The position numbers were made by a program, and so were the translations under genes. The notes below the pieces were generated by a model. The model saw only the letters and a list, made by a program, of their open reading frames with translations. It made no database searches and had not been told where the DNA came from. From positions 7,295,212 through 7,359,211 of the forward strand of contig JASXTE010000008.1 in assembly GCA_030280995.1 (NCBI GenBank): DNA of 64,000 bases, in the 5' to 3' direction. Positions 45,582-56,930 of the stretch are shown piece by piece. This DNA comes from Hemileia vastatrix. Its lineage: Eukaryota; Basidiomycota; Pucciniomycetes; Pucciniales; Zaghouaniaceae. Within the stretch, counting starts at the first letter, position 1, and every line of letters starts with the position of its first letter.

Positions 45582-46460
45582 ATGCCTTGTCCAAAATTAA
45601 CATCTCAAAAATTTACGCAATTGAAACCACCTAACCTACATATTGCAATTAACTGGCTGAAAATTAAATCTAATTTTGATGCCTGTTTTGGCTGTGCAAA
45701 GTACACTCAATTTGGCCATCCACTCACATCAAAATTGAGTGGCTTTAATCAAATGGAAGTGGAGCTGAAGTCAAAAACTAAAGGTAAGATGGACTTGACA
45801 ACAAAGCAAATGAGGGAAAGATTCAAAAAATATCAAACAAAATACAAGAAATCAAAGATTGCTTCTTCTTCAACTGGGTTTGGAGTTACCAAAGATGATG
45901 AAAAGAATGAGATCACATCTGTTTCTGAAAAACTCAACTTTATGTGTCCTGTTTATGATCAAATGGACAAAATATTTGGAAAAAGGCCCAACTTCAACCC
46001 CTTACACATGAATCAAGGTCCAAGAATCACTGAGTCTCATATAAATAGTCAAGATTTTCTTTTAGATCCTTCACTTGACTCTCAAGAAATTGGAGAACCA
46101 TCTGTGTATTCTGAAATTGAGCTTGATGAGACCATAGTAGTAATACTAAACAACTTTTTCTATTATTTTTTCTTTTGTAGTGCTGATTTACTCCCCATTT
46201 ATAAACCAGACCCAATCCTCATCAAATCTAGAAACTTGTAAAAAATTATCTGAAAATGTAAGATTAGAAGATAAAGAATCAAAAACTCCAAGAAAAAGAC
46301 TCAAGCAAAGAGCTTCTGCTAGTTTTGGGAAAACTCAATCAATGTCAAAGGCTGTTTTTTCTGCTTATGGGGAGATTGTTAATAAAAACAAACAAGGTTA
46401 TATTTTTTATTTTGTTTTGACTAAAGATTTTTTCTTAATTTATTTCTCTTACTCTTAAAA
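45582..46460 (+). pseudogene. Myb/SANT-like DNA-binding protein, probable Harbinger partner
   Basis: ATG at 45582. Residues about 55-130 (LTTKQMRERFKKYQTKYKKS, ASSSTGFGV, CPVYDQMDKIFGKRPNFNP) follow the Myb/SANT-like pattern of a basic helix pair, then TGxG and an aromatic tail, common in the second protein of Harbinger elements that helps nuclear import and binds DNA. An intron-like stretch at 46137-46180 (GT...TTTTGTAG with ACTAAAC) separates it from a basic part (KTPRKRLKQRASASFGKTQS). The simplest join changes frame, so an indel or another splice site is needed. Confidence 0.6.
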
Positions 46461-46559
46461 GTTAAAATTGTTGCAGAAAAAGAACAAGTGCAAATTGAAA
46501 TCACAAAACTTGAAATATATTTTGGTTTTTAGAGAAAATGGCTCAAAGTAGACCAAAAA

Positions 46560-46830
46560 TATTTATGGAAACAAAGTATGCAAGTTTTTTTTGTCAAAAA
46601 ATTAACCTGAAATTTATTATATTATGGGTTCTAGACCACCATATTGTTTCAAAGTCAAAAAAATTTATGTCAATTTTTTTTTTTGGAAATACCCTCCCCT
46701 GCTATTTACCATAACAGGGGGTGGGAATCACCATATTTTTTCTAAGTCAGAAAAAAGTTTATGACAAAAAATGGCAATGGCCTCCCCTGTGTGTAATTGA
46801 AGTAGGGTCATAGATTGCCAAAATTTATGT
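46560..46830. repeat. tandem repeat related to 6600-6765
   Basis: About 2.5 units of roughly 105 bp, with AATACCCTCCCCTG, CAGGGGGTGG, AATCACCATATTTTTTC and TAAGTCA in the same order as the inverse of 6600-6765. Confidence 0.65.
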
Positions 46831-46837
46831 TCATTGC

Positions 46838-47175
46838 ATAAATTAACATGTAAAAATATAACCATGGTTTTGTAAGAGCTATTTGTGATTTTTTTGTCAT
46901 GAAAAATGATAATTCAAGCAGTTGGTTTATCATAGGAAATGACATTTTAACCAAATATGGCATAAAATTATATCCTTCAAACCAATGCTTCACAATGGGG
47001 ATAAATGGGAAGAGGAAATTTAAGTTTTCCTCCCCCAAAAAATTATTAAAACCAGAATTGAACACATGTATTTCTGTGGCTCAATAAAAATGAAGATCTA
47101 CAAAAGAAATGCATGCCCTTATTTCTGAAATTGACAATGCCTCTTTTGGAGAACAACTTTCTGGTGAGGATAAAT
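46838..47175 (+). pseudogene. pol: family-1 protease-RT junction fragment
   Basis: Reads SSWFIIGNDILTKYGIKLYP and CFTMGINGKRKFKFSSP, close to copy A (2098-2240) but on the plus strand. It is cut at 47190 by the D/E composite. Confidence 0.85.
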
Positions 47176-47190
47176 GACTCAGACAAACGT

Positions 47191-48282
47191 TGTGGTCTTC
47201 TAACATTTTCAGGGGCCTTAGTTGAGTGATTTGGCGCTGTTTGTGCATGTCTTAATTGACATCTGTTAAGGAATTGGGTATTTATCTGGTTTTATTCCGT
47301 GGATATTGGGTCTGTGGGTATGTGGGTACTATCATTGGATAGCCCTGGTTTTTCTCTATATTTTATGTCCTGTAGACATTTTTCATATTCTGAGTTTTAA
47401 GGGGTCATTTCCTCATTTTTCATTTATAAAAGATTGCTGTTTAATTTTGTTTTTTGTGTTTTACGGGATAACCTTAAGTCTTAGGGTTAAGTCTTAGTAC
47501 CATTGAATAGAGCTAATTTTTCTCTATATTTCATGTCACAATGTTGTTATAGTGAAATTCCGTGTTTTAAAGGTTTTAGTAGTTGTAGCTAATTTTTCTA
47601 AGTAGATTAGTGGTTTTTGTTGATTTTCTGGCTTCAGGGAGGCCGGGCTGCTTCAGGCGGCATCTCCGACGTTGGGCAGCCCGCTTGCCTCTGTTTTAGG
47701 AGGTTGGGGAGCGCTTCAGGAGGGTTTTTTATGCAATTTGGCAGGTACAGGTGCCAGATTGGTGGGTGCGCATGGGCTCTTAGTTAGTGGTCTGTGTGTA
47801 CATAGTGAATAAGACAGTTTGGGGCAACCTTAATCATCATACAACCATCCAGAGGTGATATCATTGTTCCTCACTCAGTTTTCACTGTTTTCTGGCCACA
47901 ATTGGCTGTGTTTGTTGCAAGTGAGTTCTTCATTTAGCTTAACTTTGGCAACTGTTTTCTCTGTTATAGTCTTGCAAGCTATAGCAAGTATTATTGCTGT
48001 CTCTGGTGTGGATTTGCAGCCTACATCAAGTATCTTTGCTGTCTCTGGTGTGGACATTGTTCTACATTTCAGTTCTTTGGTCTGGTAGTCTATCTGGGGA
48101 CTACTTTCTTGGCTCATCAAGCAGACAAGTGTGTTTAACAGGAGCTTTAGCAAAACAGGAACCAACTTACTTTAGCAAGTAAATCTCACTCTATTTTTCT
48201 AAAGGGACAGGGGATTTTCTCTCTGGTTTTTCTCCAACTCACTTGGTCAAGGCCTATAGCTAGTACTATAAGATTGTCTACA
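47191..48282 (+). repeat. family-2 5' LTR of copy D
   Basis: TGTGGTCTTC to GATTGTCTACA, followed by TTTC and the tRNA-Lys-like primer site at 48287-48303. Confidence 0.9.
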
Positions 48283-48286
48283 TTTC

Positions 48287-48303
48287 TGGCACCCAACGTG
48301 GGG
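48287..48303 (+). promoter_or_regulatory. primer-binding site of copy D
   Basis: TGGCACCCAACGTGGGG, one G-to-A change (a lost CpG) relative to C and E. Confidence 0.75.
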
Positions 48304-48373
48304 TTGAACTTGCTAGTTCTTTGGAATATCTGTTTTCTTTGGTTTGCTCTTCTTGGTGTTTTGGTCTGGAGGA

Positions 48374-50092
48374 ATGGCTTCTGGTTCCTCTATTCCTGTA
48401 GTGACTGTCAGTGGGGGGGATGGTCCTCCTTCTGTGATGGTTAGGGAGTGTGTGAGGATTAAAACTTGGGATGGTACCAAGTTTAATGGGGAGGATGTCA
48501 AGTGTTTTCTAGAGAAGTATGAAACTGCTTCTAGAGTGGATGGTGCTTCCTACCTGGACATGGTGAAGCAGATTATCTTCTTCATTGGTGATAGGTCAGT
48601 GGAGAAGGAGATTGTGGCCATGTCTTGCTACAAGAAGAGGGATTGGAAATTGTTGTGTAGGGATATGGTGGATAGGTGGGGTGTCAGGTTCACTATGGTG
48701 GATCTGAACAAGGTTGTCAGTGAATGGCAATCTTATGGTGGTGTTGGTAACTTACATAGTTACAGGAAGTTTCTGCTACAGTTTGATCCTGTGGTGGAAT
48801 ATTTGGTTGAAGTGGAGGTGCTGGCACATGAAAATGCTGCCAAGGATGTTTTTTGGTCTGCCCTGGCTAGAGATGTCAGGATGGATGTGTTGAAGGAGTT
48901 GTCAAGAAAGGAATTGATGAAGACTCTTTCTAATGGGGACCAGAAGTTGCCTGCCTTGGATAAGGTGAAGGAGGCTGTTGAGGCCCATTTGAAGTTATTG
49001 GCTGTGGACACCTATCAGGAAGGGTGTACCAAGTATGTCAGCAAAGTAAGTGAGGCTTTGGCTGAAGAGGAAGTTAGGGAGAAGAGGGAGGAGAAGAATT
49101 TGGTGCAGGTTCCCAAACAGGAGAGGGACCCAATGGTGGAGCATTTGGCTGATCTTACAAAGCAGCTGCATATTTTTGTTCAGGAGGCAAAGAAGGTCAA
49201 TAAGGCACCTTCTCAGCCTAGAGATTTTGATAGGAGGGCTGGTAGGAGTGATACTTGGGTTTGCTCTTATTGCAGCAGGAGGGGGCACAGGTCCAATGAT
49301 TGTTGGGCATCAAACAGAGATGTGTCTGAAGGAAAGGTGGAATTTGATGGCAGGGTTTTCAAGTTCCCTGATGGTTCTTTTGTTAAGCCCAGTGAGGGGC
49401 AGGCTCCTGTTGATTTGGTCAGGAGAAGGGGAGGTCTCAATCAAAGGAGGCCAAGGTTTGAGGAGATTCCTGATCAAGGGAGGTCTTCTGGTAAGGAGAA
49501 TGAGGATACTAAGGGAAAGGGGAAGGAGGTCAATAAGGTCTCTTTTTCTACTTCCTTTGGTGGTTTGGAGTTGTATTCTTGTGGTGGACAGTCAAGTGGT
49601 GAATGCTTGGCTGGTGTTTATGACGTGGAAGAGGGAAAGGTGGGAATGCCTAAGAGCAGCTCTCAGGCCCAACCAAAGCCAAATGCTTCAAAGGTGGATC
49701 CTAAGCTGAGTGCAGCTAGGAAGAGGCACAGAAAAGAGGAGCTGTACAAGATGCAGAAGGGTATGGCTGATATGGGTCCCCCTAGCTTTGGCACATTGGA
49801 TATGAATGGTGAGCCAATGCCAATGGAGGTGGATTCTGACTCTGAGGAGGATGTCCCTTTGGCTTCATTTCCAAAGCCTGCTGGAGTCAGAGGTTCTGGT
49901 GAGGGATCTGGTTTGGTTCCTGTTAATGGTAAATCTGTTGGTGGTTCTGGTCCTCAAGAAGCTTCTAGGACCAAGGTGGTGAAGCAAAGAGCTCACTTTG
50001 AGAGGCCAGTAGTGTCTGGTCAAGTTAATGTTATGGACTCTGTCATGGAAAGGATGAATCAGGGTCAGGTTTCCCTATCTTATGGGGAATAG
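48374..50092 (+). pseudogene. gag: family-2 Gag of copy D, one nonsense codon from complete
   Basis: Start at MASGSS as in C. Contains FNGEDVKCFLEKYE, the zinc knuckle WVCSYCSRRGHRSNDCW, then the long charged, disordered region rich in KGKGKEVNK and PMPMEVDSDSEEDV. It ends at TAG (50090) where C and E read Leu (YGELY), so gag and protease were originally one frame. Confidence 0.88.
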
Positions 50093-50755
50093 TATTCTAT
50101 CAGTCCAGGGTTGGCTGATAGGCAGAAAAAGTTGTTGACCAGGAAAAGAGTTTCTTCTAGTGAGGTAGAATACATTTGTGATTCTGCTGAAAAGTTTGGT
50201 GAGGGGTGGGAAACTCATTTTTCTGCTCCTCTGGGATATGTCAATGTCACTCTGAATGGCAGGGAGGCAAGGGCATTGGTGGATTCAGGTTCTCAGATAA
50301 ACCTGATTTCTTTGTTTGAGGCAACTCATATGGGCCTCCCCATCAAAACTGGTATTGATGGGAATTTGAGAGGGATCGGTGGCTATGTCACTGAATTGGT
50401 TGGAACTTCAGAGTTTGTGAAGTTAGATGTTGGAGGAGCCTCAGGGAAGGTTCATTTTTACATTGCTAAAGGTAATGTAAAAGCAGTTTTGGGTGGGCCA
50501 TTCTTGATGGAATTTCAGGCAAGAATTGGTTATCAATTTGAATTTGGAATAAGTTTGGAGTTGACTGGTGAAGACAAAAGGAGACTTCACATGAGGTTGT
50601 CATCCTCTGGAGAGGATGGTTGGGAGACCAGGCCTGGTTTATCTTCAATGTGCCAGTGCATGGACTGCTGCAAGAAAAGGAAGGAAGTGGGTGCTGCCTC
50701 TGGTTTTTTGGAGTGCGGCTCAGGCTCTATTGAGAGTCTGTCTTTTTTAGAGTAA
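50093..50755 (+). CDS. family-2 protease of copy D
   Basis: Same frame as gag after the TAG. DSGS active site within REARALVDSGSQINLISLFE, then VKAVLGGPFLMEFQARIGYQ and a Cys-rich tail MCQCMDCCKKRKE. Stop at 50753. Confidence 0.82.
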   Translation, partial: YSISPGLADRQKKLLTRKRVSSSEVEYICDSAEKFGEGWETHFSAPLGYVNVTLNGREARALVDSGSQINLISLFEATHMGLPIKTGIDGNLRGIGGYVTELVGTSEFVKLDVGGASGKVHFYIAKGNVKAVLGGPFLMEFQARIGYQFEFGISLELTGEDKRRLHMRLSSSGEDGWETRPGLSSMCQCMDCCKKRKEVGAASGFLECGSGSIESLSFLE

Positions 50756-51410
50756 TAAGGGCTGATAACCCTAGTGCTACAACCTCTCCTCAAGATGAGG
50801 AAATCCCAGGTTGTAGTAGGTCAGCTCCCTTGGAGATATACCAAGTGGATTTTCAACTTTCTCTTTTTAATGTTTCTCTTCTCTGCAATTATTCATCAAG
50901 TTTTTTATCAAGTCTCTGTTCTCTCTCAAGATTCTTAATTATTTTTAATTCAAGTTCAAGGAAGAAGATTGGTTATATATCTTTATTGAAAGATATGCGG
51001 AAAAGTTTTGGGGCGGTGAGATTGGGGTCTTAAAGTAAGTCATCCCAATTGTGCACTGCTAGGGTTTCTTCTACACCTTTCAAAAACATTACCTGGGCCA
51101 CACCTGTGAGCATTGGGGAAACCTTTAGTTATTTTTGTAGGTCAGAAGAAAACTCAAGAAAAGAAGATAAAAATTTCAAGATAATTCATGAAAATCAAGA
51201 AAAAAAACAGAAGATAATGAAGAAAGAAGATGCAAAATATTTTTATGAAGATCTTCAAGATCTATTTTTGGGCCTCCAGCATGAGGTTAAACTGCAGAAA
51301 ATTATGAAGAGAGAAGATCATCAAGATCAATTTTTGGGCCTCCAGCATGAGGATAAACTGCACAATTTAGAAGATGGGATTCAGAAGATGAATCAAGATT
51401 TGAAGATTTG
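50756..51410 (+). pseudogene. family-2 protease-RT linker of copy D
   Basis: A Ser-rich block (FLSSLCSLSRFLIIFNSSS), an intron-like block from GTAAGT at 51036 to TTTTTGTAG at 51141, then two roughly 60-bp repeats with GGCCTCCAGCATGAGG (about 51280 and 51340). A second intron-like block follows at about 51484-51586. Confidence 0.6.
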
Positions 51411-53864
51411 GAAGTTGGAAGTGAGGATGAAGATGTGGAATTGCGGAAAAGTTTTGGAGTGGTGAGATTGGGGTGTAAAATTAAGTCCTCCCAATTGTGC
51501 ACCGCTAGGGTTTCTTCTACACCTTTCAAAAACATTACCTTGGACATACATGTGAGCAATGGGGAAACCCTTAGTTTTTGTTCCAGGTGTTGTGGTGAAG
51601 ATTTCCTGAAGATCCCTCAAGTTGAAGGTGGAGCGGCAAAGTATAAGAAGGTAGCGCAGAAGATTAGGCCTGTCAATGAGCCTATGCCTGTGGGCTTGAA
51701 TCCGCCTTTGAAGAGACCTCCTTTGTCAAGAGATCTGTACTGTACTCCTTTGGTGAAGAATCCTCCAGAATTTGTAGAGACGGCTAGGGTGACCGTGGAA
51801 AGGTTGAAAGATGTTAATTTTGGTCCTGATGGGTGGTTGTCTGAGGAAGAAAAAAAGTTGTTGTTGCACGCTATTGTGCTAAGGGAAAAAGCTGTGGCGT
51901 TTGTTGAGGAGGAAAGGGGTGTATTGAAGCACTCTTATGGGGAGCCTTACTTGATTCCTGTGTTTTGTCATGAACCTTGCCAAATCAAACCTATTCCGAT
52001 TCCAGCCGCTATTAGAGAGGATTTTGTGGATATTGTTAGGGAAAGAGTCAGGACTGGGTTATACAAAGAATCGACTTCCAGCTACTCAAGTCTGGTTTTC
52101 TGTGTAAAAAAGCAGAATGGAAAGTTGAGGGTGGTTCATGATCTTAGAGCCTTGAATAGAGTCACTATCAAGGACACTGGTATGCCACCAAGTGCAGAGG
52201 ATTTTGTTGAAGCTTTTGCTGGAAGGGTGTGTTATGGTTTGGGTGATATTATGGGTGGTTATGATGAGAGGGAACTCCATACGCATTCAAGGCCTCTCAC
52301 AACTTTTGAGACTCCTTTGAGAAGATTTCAGCTCACTAGGTTGCCTCAAGGAGCAAATAATTAAGTGGCAGTTTATCAAGCACAGATGGCTTGGATCTTG
52401 CAGGATGAGGTTCCTAATCATGCTCGTATTTTTATTGATGATGGTGGAATTAAAGGACCATCCACTGATTATGCTAATGAGGTGTTAGCGGAGAACCCTG
52501 CCATAAGGAGGTTTGTGTGGGAATATGCAATAACTCTAGAGAGAGTGTTGTTCAGGATTGAAGAGCCTGGTTTGACCATTTCAGGGTCAAAATTGTGTTG
52601 TTGTGTTCCTGCTTTGGAAATTCTGGGTCATGTAGTATGTAAAGAGGGAAGGATTATGGCGAAGAAGAAGATTAATAAAATCCAGTCATGGCCAAGGCCT
52701 AAAAGTACTACTGAAGTCAGGGGATTTTTGGGTGTGAGTGTATATGTCAGGATTTTTATTAAGGATTTTTCTTTGTTGGCTTCAACTTTAAGGAGGTTGA
52801 CCAGAAAAGATGCAGATTGGGAATGGACTGAAGAGTGTGAAGAGGCTTTTCAGAAGTTGAAAAAGGTTGTTGGTGAAGATATTGTTCTTCACAAGTTGGA
52901 TTATGGTGTTGGTACTGGAAAAGTTTATCTGGCAGTGGACTCAAGGTATATTGCTGGTGGTGCTGTTTTGTCTCAGGAGGATAATACTGGGAGGTTCAGG
53001 CCAGTAAGATATGAGTCTGTGGTGTTTAATGAGGTGGAATCTAGGTATTCTCAACCTAAGTTGGAATTGTGTGGTGTAGCTAAAATTTTAAAGAAGCTAC
53101 AGATGGTTTTGTGGGGGCAGCATTTTGAGCTGCAGGTGGATGCAAAATCTTTGGTTCAGATTATCAATACACCTAGTCTTCCAAATGCTCCAATGACTAG
53201 GTGGGTGGCATTTATTCAACATTTTTCTTTTGACCTGGTACACAAACCAGGTAAAACTTTTACTATGCCTGATGGATTATCAAGGAGGCCACCTACAGAT
53301 GAAGATTCTGAGGATGTTCCAGTGGTTAGGGCCAGCACAAAGGGTGCTGAAGATTTTTCTGACCTTCCCCAAGAGGCTAAACCGGCTGGATCTGATCTTG
53401 ATTCTGGTGATCAGGATGTTTTTGATGATGAAGATGGAGTTGTTGTTTGGAACAGCTCAAAATTGGAAAAGGGTGTTTTTGTTAGTAAAATGGATTCTCA
53501 CAAGGTTCGGTGGAAAGAGAAGGACGTGCCAAAATTTAAGGATTGGTGTCCTTGTTGGGCTGCTCAATTGGCTCATGTTCATACTGGTGATTTTAATGAA
53601 AGAATCATAACCTTGGATGTGGTGTTGTTGGATTTTGAAGATGAGACCTGGGGTCAGTCTGGCTTTTATTTTATTTTGGTGGAATATCTGTTGACCTTGG
53701 AGAGGCCAGATAGTTGTGATGATGATACTTGGTTGGCAATCAAGAAGAAGAGTCCTGGATTTTATGTGTCAGGAAGGCGATTGATGAGGAGGAGACATCC
53801 AAATCCTCAAGTGGTGGTGACTCAGAAGAAGGGTCAAGAATTGGTTTTGAAGTCTTTGCATTAA
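51408..53864 (+). pseudogene. pol: family-2 RT and RNase H of copy D
   Basis: RT VKKQNGKLRVVHDLRALNRV, catalytic FIDDGGIKGP, RNase H YLAVDSRYIAGGAVL, then the pre-integrase region. A TAA at 52362-52364 (Ser in C) and one at 53862-53864, which C also has, interrupt one frame. Confidence 0.88.
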
Positions 53865-54897
53865 GACCTTGGTCATAGAGGCTTTGGGGAGACTTATAGA
53901 AGAGTAGCAGACAGATTATGGTGGCCAGGTATGAAGTTGGCTGTGCAGGGTTGGGTTCAATCTTGTGAAGAATGTCAAAGAAGAAGTCACTTGAAACCTA
54001 AAGAGGTGGGCTGTGCTACTGGTGAATCAACTGTTTTTGGAAGGGTCAGTCTGTATGCTGTCCATATTAAAGAGTGCAGGTATAAATACTTGATTGTTGC
54101 TAGGGATGATTTTTCTGGTTAATTTGACTGCCAAGAATGTGGCAGAGTTTTTGAAGAAGGAGTGGATTTATAGGTATGGGTTGATGAAGTTGGTCACTGT
54201 TGATGGTGGGCCAGAGTTTGGTGCCGAATTTAAAGAAGCTGTGGCTAGTGTTGGTTCTAAAGTTAGAGTGGCTACACCTTATTATCCTGAAGCTGAAGGC
54301 ATGGTTGAAAGAGGCCATCAAGTTATCAAGAATTCTTTGGTGAAGATGTGTGGAGATAGTGCTGAAAAGTGGAGGCATTATTTACCCTTTGTTTTATTTG
54401 CGGAAAGGGTCACTGTGAAGAGGACAACTGGCTATTCTCCTTATGAGTTGATGTTTGGTCAGAAATCCTTTCTACCAGTGGACTTGCAAGCTTTCTCTTA
54501 TCTTGGAATTGATTGGGATGACGTGCACTCAACAGAAGATTTGCTCTGTGCCAGGATGCAACAGTTGGAATGTAGAGAGGAATGTCAAGAGAAGGCATAC
54601 TCTAGAATGATGAAGATTAGGAATCAATCAGTCAGGTACTGGGACAAGAAGTTGGCTCATAGACTCAGGAATCCTTTGAAACCTGGTTGTTTGGTTTTGG
54701 TGTATAATAGAAGTTTGGAGAGTCAGTGGGGGAAAATGCTTGCTGACAGATGGAATGGACCTTACAGAGTCAGATCTCAGGCATCTAGAGTTTCTTATGT
54801 TTTGGAGGTATTGGATGATGCAGTCTCGAAAAAGGGGGTGGCTGTAGACCAAGTGAAGAGGTTTTATCCCAGAGGCACTAGGCACAAAGAAGATTGA
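53865..54897 (+). pseudogene. pol: family-2 integrase of copy D
   Basis: Zinc finger LGHRGFGET and CEECQRRS. Core YAVHIKEC: the catalytic first Asp seen in C (DAVHIKEG) is Tyr here. Then VDGGPEFG and YYPEAEGMVERGHQ. A deletion after RDDFSG removes about 10 residues present in C (WVEAVPL) and shifts the frame. C-terminus WNGPYRVRSQ to RGTRHKED, stop 54895. Confidence 0.85.
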
Positions 54898-56158
54898 CCC
54901 GCAATGAGGATAAACTGCGGACCATTCTTTAATTTTGGTTTTTTTGTGGTGATGCTATGCATCTGTTTGTTGGAAACTTTTGTTAGAGGGTACCCATGGG
55001 TGGGGCCTCTAGATTTTGTCTTGGCAAGTGTGGGGGTGACTGATGGGCTGGCTGCTCTATCAAAAGTTACCCCAGATTTTCTGTTTCCAACCCTTTCTCT
55101 TAATTTGATTGAACCCTAGTATTGGTTTCTTTTCACAGGTTTTAGTCCTCTATGACTTTAAACTGGAATTTCCTCTGGTTTTCAAGTGCTGGACTCTTCA
55201 CTGTTTATTGGTTTTGGTTTTTTTGTGTTGGACGTTGTGTGTTTTTGTTAGAAGGTACCCAGGGGGTCTTCTAGATTTTATTTTGGAAAGTGTGGGGGTA
55301 ACTGATGAGCTGGCTGCTCTGTAGAACAGTTACCCCAGAATGTCTGTTTCAAGTCTTTGTTTTTCCTAGTTGAATTCTAGTTCTGTTGTTTATTATTCAG
55401 GTTTCAAGTCCACTATGACTTTAAACTGGTTTGGGACTGGCTTCTTTATCTTTGGTTCTTTCAGATTGGTGGTGGATCACTGGTGGTCTCCCATCATTTT
55501 TACATATTGGAGGGAGCCCACCCAGTGATCATTTCTATGGATTGGACTTTCCCTTATTGGACCATCTATGGAGCTGGACTGTCTTTGATTTTGCAGTTAT
55601 GTTTTTTCTAGATAGCAGTTTTAGATTATTTTCTTTTTTTTCTTTTTTTCTTTTTTTCTTTTAATTTTTTTATGGGGTTTGCTAAAATTATAAAATCAAA
55701 AATATAGGGTGTTACCACATCAGGGTCACCTGGATGTGGGCAAGCATTGGTGGGGAAAGTCTCATCAATTGGCCGGGCAATGCTATTTTCTTTTTTTATT
55801 TATTATTTATTTCATGTTTTTCTGTGTTTCATTATTTTTATTATCTTCTGAATTTCTAAATTTTTTGAATTTTGTTTTCTGTTAATCATTTATAAGAATT
55901 AATTGTGTATCCACATCAAGGTGCACTTGGATGTGGGTAAGGTATCAGGGGATCAGCTCATCAATTGGATGGGGGATACCATTTGTATTATTTTTTATAT
56001 TTTATTTTATTTCATTTTATGTTATTTCATCTCATTTTATTTATTAATATTTTTATTTTAGTATATTAGTAGACAGAAAAAAAAATAAAAATAAATTCTG
56101 AAATTATTTTTATTAATTGTTTTATTTTATTATTATGTTTCTAATCTTTTTCAGGAGC
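54898..56158. other. structured non-coding region of copy D
   Basis: Counterpart of 20469-21721 in C: mini-hairpin at 54903, large hairpins 55033-55073 and 55295-55336, and the paired stem-loops near 55720-55790 and 55915-55985. Otherwise T-rich. Confidence 0.65.
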
Positions 56159-56930
56159 TCATTTTCTGGATGATGAAGCTTCTGGAGGCTGGTCCGGATT
56201 GTGATGATGTTATTGTTTTTTGTTGGGATTGTGGGAAGCACTGTGTTCTTTGAAGTGCATCCTTCTGGACAGATGATAGGGATTGTAATGGTCAGGAATT
56301 GGATTAGAGGGAATTTCAGAGGAGGAAGAAGAAGAGGCAGGAATGGAGTGCTGAAGGGTGTGCTTAATGATCCTAGAAATTTTCCAGTGGTTGTCCAACA
56401 GGCGCTTTCTCAGGGATTTTTCAAAGTCATTCAAAGGTCCATGGAGGGCAAAGGCTTTTAGCATGTTGGAACACATGGTGCTTAGGTGTTTCTTCATGTC
56501 TCCATAATCCAGGGTCAAAGAAATTTCAAGAGGTTGGCCAACTCCAATAATAGATTCAGAATGAGGGGTTCCAACTAGACAAGAAGAATTGGATCAGTAA
56601 TTATTTTTGTTGAAGAAATGGGATAATTAATTTGGTACTTACAGATTGGTAGCTCATCAAATTTGTAAGCAGCTGGAATTTGGATCTCTGACAATTTTGT
56701 AATGGCCATAGTGGGTGGATCAACTAGGGAAAGATATGGATTCACATGGTCTTCCTCTGAAAGATTTTGAGAAGGTGAACTAGGAGGCTGATGTTCCTGG
56801 GGCTTAGTTAGAGCAGCAGGATTGTTGTTTTTGTTGTGGTTATTATTTCTGTTAAATTCAGCTGGAGGAGGAGCTGGTGATGGAGTACCAGGGTTGTTAA
56901 AGGATGGAGCAGGACAGGGGGACCAACCGC
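56159..56930 (-). pseudogene. accessory ORF 2 of copy D (3' part), antisense
   Basis: Minus strand: NPGTPSPAPPPAEFNRNNN, LSEIQIPAAYKFDELPI, an intron matching that of C (GTAAGT...TTGTCTAG, about 56575-56643), then LTLDYGDMKKHLSTMCSNML and the basic tail to TGA 56159-56161. A TAA after NPNKKQ interrupts the tail. The zinc cluster exon is missing because the copy is cut at the D-E junction. Confidence 0.7.

Larger units (their letters stand above)
45134..46835 (+). mobile_element. putative third DNA-element remnant with a SANT-like gene
   Basis: Begins AGGGGGTATCAAAG after GATAAT, resembling the AGGGGGTGTCAG Harbinger end. It holds a Myb/SANT-like gene and ends near a tandem repeat shared with 6600-6765. 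No right TIR was found, so the limits are uncertain. The right side abuts a family-1 fragment. Confidence 0.45.
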
